Both the position numbers and the translations under genes were made by a program. From NCBI GenBank assembly GCA_963573315.1, contig OY752144.1, positions 862,501 through 926,500 on the forward strand: a DNA stretch of 64,000 nt. The letters are read 5' to 3'. The notes below the pieces were generated by a model that had not been told where the DNA came from, ran no database searches, and worked only from the letters and a program-made list of their open reading frames with translations. The first letter of the stretch is position 1. Each line of letters starts with the position of its first letter. This document shows, piece after piece, positions 57,121-64,000 of this stretch. This DNA is from Entomortierella parvispora (taxonomy: Eukaryota; Mortierellomycota; Mortierellomycetes; Mortierellales; Mortierellaceae).

Positions 57121-57193
57121 GGGGATCTAGCTCAAATGGTAGAGCGCTCGCTTAGCATGCGAGAGGCACTGGGATCGATGCCCAGGTTCTCCA
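57121..57193 (+). tRNA. tRNA-Ala (AGC), second copy
   Basis: Identical over all 73 nt to the tRNA at 47223-47295, including the G3:U70 identity pair and the T6:T67 mismatch; anticodon AGC at 57154-57156. The terminator TTTTT at 57196 also matches (aactttttgtttt). The flank identity ends a few bases later, where a foldback element starts. Confidence 0.93.
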
Positions 57194-57212
57194 ACTTTTT
57201 GTTTTGTTTTCC

Positions 57213-57732
57213 GAAAGTTGACGCGTAGGCGGTCTCTTCGCCGAGCCTGCTCGGTGGTTAGTTTTCCGCCGACCATGGGGGACTTTGCTTTTTGTGTCGC
57301 CTATCGGTCGATCTGTCGACCCTGCCATTCTTTAACCATCGACCTTTAACAGCCGATCCCTCTCTAAACCGCCGACCAGTCTTTACAATCACACCTACCG
57401 ATTGTCCTCAAAAATCACGACTAGGCAAGACAACGGAGAATGGCATTTCCAAGGACAGAGAAGGAATTGATGAAGGGAAGCGAGGTGGAGCCAGGGTTAA
57501 AGTGATTGAGAGAATGTGCTCAAGTTATTACGCGAAAAACCAAAACTGTGCTAAAGGAGAACGCGACAGTATCATTAAGAAGTAGGCTGGTCGGCGGATA
57601 CGGAGAAGAAAAAGTCGGCGGTTTAGAGAGGGGTCGGCTGTTAAAGGTCGATGGTTAAAGAATGGCAGGGTCGAGAGATAAGCGCCGAGCAGCCTGCTCG
57701 GCGGATAGATTAAATCCTCTTCGTCGACTTTC
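57213..57732. mobile_element. Foldback / MITE-like element just 3' of tRNA-Ala
   Basis: Inverted repeats bracket about 520 bp. The inner arms, 57317-57376 and 57614-57673, match in 59 of 60 positions (from cgaccctgccattctttaac to aaaccgccgac). Outer parts are also inverted but diverged: gaaagttgacg at 57213 versus cgtcgactttc at 57722-57732, and cgccgagcctgctcggtgg versus gccgagcagcctgctcggcgg, each itself palindromic. The unpaired centre (57377-57613) has no convincing ORF. Non-autonomous DNA element by structure; superfamily unknown, no clear target duplication. Confidence 0.75.
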
Positions 57733-58113
57733 ATTTTTGAAACTCTTGACCTTTGTTCGAACGTGCATGTTACACGATTACGGTGGTCGGTAATTAGGCA
57801 AGAGGTCGTTAATTAAACAACGGCCGAGTCGGCAGATAGTAGCCAAGCGTTTTAATTACTGTAATGTACAAAGAGGGACAGAAAGGAAAGAAAGAAAAAA
57901 GAGGATGCAATGAAAAACGCGACAAAGTACAATAGTGGAGAATGGGAGCAAAAGGTCAAGGAGCTATATACAAAATAATCGAGTCAAAACACCATGCTTG
58001 ACTCGTTCCAAAGAGACCACTTCTTCAGGAGCTGGGATCGGTTCATCGATGAGCAGGACAGAGGGAAACGAGGGAGAAGGGGAGCAGTAACGCAGGATCT
58101 TCAGGTTGAGGTC
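57733..58113. other. 3' flank of the PP1 regulatory-subunit gene
   Basis: No ORF of note. AT-rich, with short echoes of the foldback element's motif (gtcggtaattaggc and gagtcggcagatag, 57786-57840). Confidence 0.4.
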
Positions 58114-59919
58114 TCATCCTTTGATGCAAGGCGCTGGAGGAGAGTTTGGATAGCTCGAGTAAGGACTCGTGTATGGGCTACCATGTGGACTTGATTCGTA
58201 AAAGCAATAACGATCAACAAGATCAAAATAACTCGACGAACCTACTGCAGGTCGGTGAGAATGCTGAATGCGCGAAGTGGGTGAGGGAGAAGGCACGGTA
58301 GGTACTGGTCGAGACTTTTGAACAGGGATCGAGATGGGAGATGAAGACTTCGGAGAGGTCGAGTAAGTGCTGCCGTAAAAGCCGCTGGGGTATGATTGAG
58401 AACGCGATGGGATTACAGGTGACGTCTCCAACTCTACATTCCAGCTGTTTCGTGAGCCGCGTTTGCCATTGACACTGGAACGTGTATCCATCGTCACGGT
58501 ATCATATCCAAGGTGAAAATGGTCCGGTGGTGAAGCAGCTGCCAAGTACGAGCTGAGAAACTTTGGCGAGGAGGCGTAGAGGGTATGGTGATAGCTTTGT
58601 GATGGCGCAGGCACAGGAGAAATATACTCACTGGGTCGATAGGCAGACTGGCTCGCAGACTTGAAAGACCCGCCCACTGAAAAAAAGTTGTTGTCCATCT
58701 TGGGTGAGACTGGGCTTGGAATCGTGGCAGGTTGCGAATAAGCGGCTGAAAGAGAGGTCGACAAATCGTATCGATTCGCCAGTTTCTTCTTCAGAAGAGG
58801 CTTGCTGAACTCTGGAACAGGCGGCCCGATCAACAGGCTCGTCATTTTCTTGGAGAGTTCCGATGCAGTTGGTGGAGCAACTACAACGACGCGCTTGCAC
58901 TCAACCTGATAGTTCATACCGTTGTTGCTGTCCCAAAACTCCCGACCGATGACCTGATATCGGACGGCGAGGCAGAAGCTTTTCTCTACCGCGGCTCGTT
59001 CCATCTCCAAAGGAATCTCAAATGAAAATCGATCCAGTGTCGTGCCTGCAATCGACTCTTCATATTCTGCGCTAACCTCGCTCTGTGTTTGCCAGAAATC
59101 GACTGTGTATCGCACGGAGACGTGTTTGTGGAACGCGATATTCTGGACTAGGATGTGTCCTTCGAGTACATGCTGATCCTCCGAAATAACAATGTTCTCA
59201 ACGCGCAGCGGCGCGCTGCCAGAGTCAATGTTGACAGGTTTGAATGATTCGACAGTGGCAGGGGTCCAGTTGGGCAAAGATAGTTTCATATCGCAATTAG
59301 ACCGTTCATCCTGTCGCGAATCAATTATCGTCTCTCTCTCTGCGATGCACGACGGCGTCTCTCCCTGCAGGAAAAGGCGAACGTGTTCCAGCTGAGTGTT
59401 GAAGTGGACAAATCTGGGGCTAGAGAAAGGCGTCGGGGAGGAGAGGGATCGGAGTGCGAGTGGACGACTCGATACAACTGGGCTTGCAACCGGACTCTTC
59501 ATGGCCGATTTGATGGGTAGTCCATTCTTATGGAACTGAAGTTTTTTGATCTGGACTTGAGCAGGCTGGGCAGTGGCAATGCTGCTCACAGTGGGTCTTT
59601 GGGATTTGGCCGCCGGCACGGCTACCTCACGCGACTGGTTCATGTGTTCCTGTTCTAGGCGGTTACTGTTCTTGTTTGGGCTCTGGGTGTTAAGAGGTGC
59701 GGCTGCGGGCTCTGATTGCGACACGATGGTGGAGAAACTACCTTGTGGCGAGGTAGGAGAGTAAGGCTGAGCGGGTCCTGCAGGTGACTTTCTGAGTGAG
59801 AGTGTAACCTTTTTGTTTGTGGAGGCAAGAGAGTGAGGGATGGCGCGAACAAGAACTCGGTCTGGACTGGAAACCAGGAACGGCTGAGGCGACAAATCTG
59901 AGGATGCTGGAAACGACAT
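58114..59919 (-). CDS. Protein phosphatase 1 regulatory subunit with CBM21 (Gac1/PPP1R3-like)
   Basis: Intronless, 601 residues from the ATG at 59919 (MSFPASSDLSPQPF); the frame is open upstream, but that stretch is leader-like. Such subunits tether PP1 to glycogen and activate glycogen synthase. An RVxF-type PP1-docking sequence (RFVHFNTQLEHVRLFLQGE, nt about 59360-59420) is followed by a CBM21 domain (FKPVNIDSGSAPLRVENIVI ... VRYTVDFWQTQSEV ... LDRFSFEIPL ... YQVIGREFWDSNNGMNYQV, nt about 58905-59250). The Trp and Asn of DSNNGMNY are the usual carbohydrate-contact positions. N- and C-terminal regions are Ser/Pro-rich, probably phosphoregulated. The size is within the fungal Gac1/Pig family range. 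Confidence 0.9.
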   Translation of the reverse strand: MSFPASSDLSPQPFLVSSPDRVLVRAIPHSLASTNKKVTLSLRKSPAGPAQPYSPTSPQGSFSTIVSQSEPAAAPLNTQSPNKNSNRLEQEHMNQSREVAVPAAKSQRPTVSSIATAQPAQVQIKKLQFHKNGLPIKSAMKSPVASPVVSSRPLALRSLSSPTPFSSPRFVHFNTQLEHVRLFLQGETPSCIAERETIIDSRQDERSNCDMKLSLPNWTPATVESFKPVNIDSGSAPLRVENIVISEDQHVLEGHILVQNIAFHKHVSVRYTVDFWQTQSEVSAEYEESIAGTTLDRFSFEIPLEMERAAVEKSFCLAVRYQVIGREFWDSNNGMNYQVECKRVVVVAPPTASELSKKMTSLLIGPPVPEFSKPLLKKKLANRYDLSTSLSAAYSQPATIPSPVSPKMDNNFFSVGGSFKSASQSAYRPSEYISPVPAPSQSYHHTLYASSPKFLSSYLAAASPPDHFHLGYDTVTMDTRSSVNGKRGSRNSWNVELETSPVIPSRSQSYPSGFYGSTYSTSPKSSSPISIPVQKSRPVPTVPSPSPTSRIQHSHRPAVGSSSYFDLVDRYCFYESSPHGSPYTSPYSSYPNSPPAPCIKG

Positions 59920-62900
59920 TGCTTCTACGATGCCTTTAAAGTGGACGTGGATCAAAACCAAGAGTTGGCGCAGGAGACGGGGAAAGGGACGTGTGACAAA
60001 GGTGGTCAAGTAGAATCAAGGAGACGATGGTTCAAGAACCACTGAGGATCCAAGAGCAGGGTGGTTCTTGCTTGAGAGATGAAATAAGACTGCGGGAGAG
60101 GAGGCAGGATCACCCAGAGGATAGGAAGAGAGTGAAGGGAAGACAGAAGGGGAGGATGAGACAACGGAGTAGGTGGGCAATTACGAACAGGAACAAGAAA
60201 TAAAGGAAAAAAAAGACAGGAAAAAAACAAGGAGTTAGTAAACGAACAAAAAAAAAAACCATAGTCGTGGAGAAAACATCCACAATGACGGAAATTCGCA
60301 TGCGAAGGGAGAGAGAGAAGGAGAAATTGATGGAAATAGGGGAGAGATTGAAGACATGGGAAGGAAGGGGGGAGACGGAGACGGGGCTGTTGAGGATGGT
60401 TGGGATGAGCCATGGGGTGGGTTTAGGAGTAATCATGGGGGATGGGGGTGTTTGGGGGAGAATTGCTGATTCTGGGGACGATTTGGTCTAGAGATCCTGG
60501 GGGTGTCTATGAGGACTCGCGGGAGATGTGTGCATCATGCAAGGCAAGGTCTTTTTCACCCTTGCAGCTAAAAATCACGTCAACCCAAATCCAGTCTTGG
60601 ACACGGTCTCCCATCGTTCCCCCCCCTTTCCTCTGCTCCTTGGCAATGATCGGTCCCTGAGTTGATCGCCAACACGGTGTTTAACAAATGTCACCAACAC
60701 TCTCTTCCTTTACCTTGAAGGTCAGGCAACCAGAACGGAATGTCGGACAGGGACAGGGACAAGGGCAATCTGATGTTTTCAGGACGAATTTGAAGAGAGA
60801 ACCCGTCAAGTCTAGATGGTGAGGTAGGTCAAGTTAAGATGCAGGCAGGAGTCAACGGAGGAGTGGCAGACTGAGTTTACGTTTTCCAGCCCTGCAGGTT
60901 CATTCACGAAAAGCGCACTGTCCATCGTGAACCCTTGTTGTGACCGAGAGCGAGAGCGCGAGTGAGAGCGTCCGCCAAGAGGAGACAGGGGAGGGAAGAA
61001 CGAGGATCGAACACAAAGCTGCAGGATCTGTGTAGACACGGAAGCTTCTCCAAGTGTCTTCCTGTTCATGGACGGTGTTGTTGTGTTCCTGCGTTGTTTT
61101 TGTGTCCCTTTCTTCTCTGTGAGCGTGTCTTTTTGGGCTCGGTCTGATGACCACACAGGGAAGGGTCCGACCACGAACACATCCATCCAACATCCAAACA
61201 ATTGAAACAAAAGTGTCAACAACAACGCAATCTGCCCCCTCCCCTTCCTCTCTTTGGGTCGCAGAGTGGGGTCGCACCTTCTTCCGGGAAGCCCTTCTTC
61301 CCAGCAGCGATCCTTGCCCTGCCGCCGCTGCAGGCTACGCGCAGCCCTTTCTCCTCATCATTATCTCTCACGCCCACTTCCCTCCCCCCATTGCTCATGC
61401 CCGCGCTCCTTTGCCCCTGTTATCACTTGTGCTTCCACCTCTCTATGGAGAGAGGGATCAAGAATGTTTTACCGATAATCGATAAAGTGACATTGGCTGT
61501 GTGTTGTGAAACGAGGGTGGTAATGATCCGCAGATGCAAAAGAAACTCACCTTGAATGTTAATGTGTGGAGAAACGTCTGCGAAATTGGGTGTTGTGTGC
61601 GACTCTGGTGGTTTTGTGTAGAACGTTTTGATCTTGACGGCAGAGTGTACAGCCCTGTATAGATCGCAGGGATCGACGATGATTGCCAGGCAAAGAGCGA
61701 AGAAAGAGCGAGTGAGGAAGAAAGAAAAGAGAGACGGTTTAGTCACAAAAGGCGTTCATTCAGGAGGTTAAAAAAGAGCCAAGGTGGTGGAAACACTTTG
61801 GCCAGGACATCCCACCCACCACACAGAAAGGATGGAAAATAATAACAGAGTACCAACATCAACAAACCCAGCGCGCTGCATGACAACAACTAGGCCTCCT
61901 AGCTGGATCGTGCACGATCAAAGCTCTTTCCTTGGACAGCTGGCTGCAGTTGAAGAAAGAGAAGAAAAAGGCTCTCATCCCAAAGACATCATCATAGATT
62001 GATTACCCACCCTGTTTCCCGCACAACTTCATCCTCCCGTGCGCCCTCATGTAATCACCCTTTTTGACTTTTACGGGCCTGCACTCAAACAAAAGCAAAA
62101 GGAGACCGACTCGGAGGGTGATCCGTGGATGCCATCAACATGATGTCAGTCCGAAAGAAAGAGAGCACAGAGAAGAGATAACCCAAGGCCGGCCTGGCGT
62201 GCACATCAGATGCGACTTGTCCCCGCACCATCCAAAAAAGCACACGTCCACACACATTTGGCGGCGCAACACCCCAAACCATCAATGGCCATTTTGCTAT
62301 TGGTGACTGGGACACTCAAGCAGCTCTTTCTGGAGGAAAGGAGCGAGACGGAGCAAAAAAACAGGGCAAAAGCCATAATGGATGCTAATGATGCCCAACT
62401 CTTTGACCCAGAGATAAAAGCCTTGCTGAAAAAAAGAAAAAAAAAAAGAAGCAATAAAAACATCGACCGGTGTAAGGGAATAAAAGGAGGAAGAAAAGGG
62501 AGGAAAGCCGCTGCATCGAACAGAGCTCACGGTCCTTACAAAGGGGGAGACCTCGGACCAGATCTTGTTAATAAATGGTGTCGAATGATGATGACGAGGA
62601 AGAGTAGGACGAGGCTGCAGTGGCGGTGGAGATTGGAGAAGGTAGGAAAGGATGATGAAATCAGAGAAGCAGACAGCACTGATCAGGGTTGGCTGGGGAA
62701 AGCGTTGATGGGAAGAGAAGAGGAGGAAAGGACGAGAAAAAGGAGACAAGCAAGGAGGGGGAAAAGAGATGGACATCCACCGATGCAAGGAGACTCTTTT
62801 TTTCCTCCTCTGTTCTTCTGCACTGCACCGGAGAGAAAGAGAGGGTTCCCAAAAGGGACTGCGGAGAAGAGCGACACTCCCACCAACTCAGGCACAGCCG

Positions 62901-64000
62901 GCGCCCGGACTTTGACCTGGGACAGGCCGCTGTCATCGTTGTATGTGCCTGCTGGGGCTCTACAGGAACGATGGGTTTCTGCAGCAGGCGCGCAAGCGGG
63001 ATGGTGTGATTGAGGAGGCAAGAGGCGCTTCTTTCCTCCGTCCAAGTGCGCGGGTATGACGCTGCCGGGAGATCCCTTTTTTTTCCCTTGATCTTTTTGC
63101 TTCTTTTTACCTGGTGCTGTTCTTTGATGAAAGAAGAGTAAATAAGAGACCGGAGTAAGGACGCAAAGGGACGATTTGTGAAGAGTGAAAAGTGAAAAGG
63201 CGACGTTTTTATGACGGGGATGAAGTGAGGTCGAAGCAGTGTAAGGGATAGAGAACAGGGACTGAGGGATAGAGAACAAGGGATAGAAAAAGAGCAGAGA
63301 GCAGAGAGCAGAAGCAGCAGGCAGCAGCAGGAACAAGAACAAGAACGACGACAATGAAAAAGCCCTTTGCTTTTATAGCAGAGATAGCAGTTGTGGGGAA
63401 GGAGTGCAACAACTGTTTCCTTATCTCCAAGTCTCTACACAACAGTGGTTACAATAGAAACCGACGCGCTCATTCAATTGAATTGACCGCCATTATCTGT
63501 GCGCAAAACTCGCTTTACCCTTTATTCTTGGAGAGTCCTGCTTGCCCGATTGGCAATTCAATAACAGAGGCACGCTGAGTAAGAAGGGACGATGGGTGTC
63601 CTCACGGCGACGACGACGATCGACAGTAGTGGAGAGACACCACCAGCCACATTCCATCCTTGCTCACCTTTTCGCCCCACACTTTTCTGACACCATCGTT
63701 CTTTATCTGCATCTCGTCTTACTGCTTGCTTTGTCAAAGGGACATGCACGGAAAAGTAGCTCAGACTGCTGCTGGATGGATCTCATTCAGCCAACAGCAA
63801 AAAAGTTCCCACTATACCAGATTCAAACCACATTCAAAGAACGTAAGGTGGCCCATGCCTTGCCGCTGTCAAAATGAGAACAATTGGGACAGAGAAGACT
63901 ACGCGAGGGCAGGGGTTGACTTCAAGTCTGTCCCGTAGATCACATAATCCAGCCTGACTCTCTCCCTCAAGCGCTTGGACAGGGCTGTCCCCTGCCACAA
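59920..64000. other. Long gene-poor region
   Basis: I see no supportable gene in 4 kb. The plus-strand ORFs (for example 60267-60491 and 62210-63013) are Lys/Arg/Glu low-complexity and the minus-strand ones Phe/Leu/Ser, as expected from purine-rich DNA. A donor-like aaggtgagttt on the minus strand (61544-61554) could belong to a spliced 5' leader of the PP1-subunit gene. Regulatory or long-UTR DNA is the simplest reading. Confidence 0.4.

Noticed and set aside
62210-63013. 267-codon plus-strand ORF as a gene
   Set aside because: Lys/Arg-rich composition follows the purine-rich DNA; no domain, no splice structure and no similarity I recognise.

Overview
The window reads as nuclear DNA of an early-diverging filamentous fungus, most likely a Mortierellomycota/Mucoromycota species. 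That placement is inference. It rests on intron-rich genes with short (about 70-100 bp) GT-AG and some GC-AG introns, a GABA-B-like class C GPCR, a glutamine-rich SREBP, a long F-box/leucine-rich protein, and LINE-type retrotransposons. No bacterial or organellar features are seen.

Gene-rich left part (1-34.4 kb): an amino-acid permease (cut by the window edge), the mitochondrial tRNA-modification GTPase MSS1, a coiled-coil protein of unknown role, a secreted Pro/Ala-repeat protein, an SREBP-type membrane-bound bHLH factor, the pre-60S assembly factor RIX1, a class C GPCR with a C-terminal PH-like region, the kinetochore scaffold KNL1/Spc7, and a BET double-bromodomain protein. These are ordinary single-copy genes, tightly packed and often convergent with only 120-250 bp between stops. 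They do not form a cluster with one shared function.

Accessory island (34.4-47.3 kb, with an outlier at 56.8-57.7 kb): a nest of retroelements built around tRNA-Ala(AGC) sequence. Reading left to right it holds decayed and 5'-truncated minus-strand LINE copies, a repeat ('R') split by a 511-bp insertion, a tRNA-Ala 5' stub, a 1.3-kb segment with its own promoter-like palindrome, TATA and 291-codon ORF (segment A), a second tRNA stub, the 5' end of a plus-strand LINE (ORF1 with zinc knuckle plus the start of ORF2), a second copy of the 1.3-kb segment (segment B) interrupted by a 3.8-kb minus-strand LINE, and finally an intact tRNA-Ala. Segment A preserves the empty site of the LINE that interrupts segment B, so the order of events can be read directly. 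A second intact tRNA-Ala at 57.1 kb has the uninterrupted R repeat upstream and a 0.5-kb foldback element downstream.

Right part (48-60 kb): the inositol pyrophosphate synthase VIP1/PPIP5K, an F-box protein, an NUDCD1-like CS-domain protein, and a PP1 glycogen-targeting subunit with a CBM21 domain. From about 60 to 64 kb I see no supportable gene.

The most interesting part is the tRNA-Ala-associated nest, in particular the mobile 1.3-kb segment that carries an unrecognised gene and is found joined to tRNA-Ala 5' sequence at its ends.
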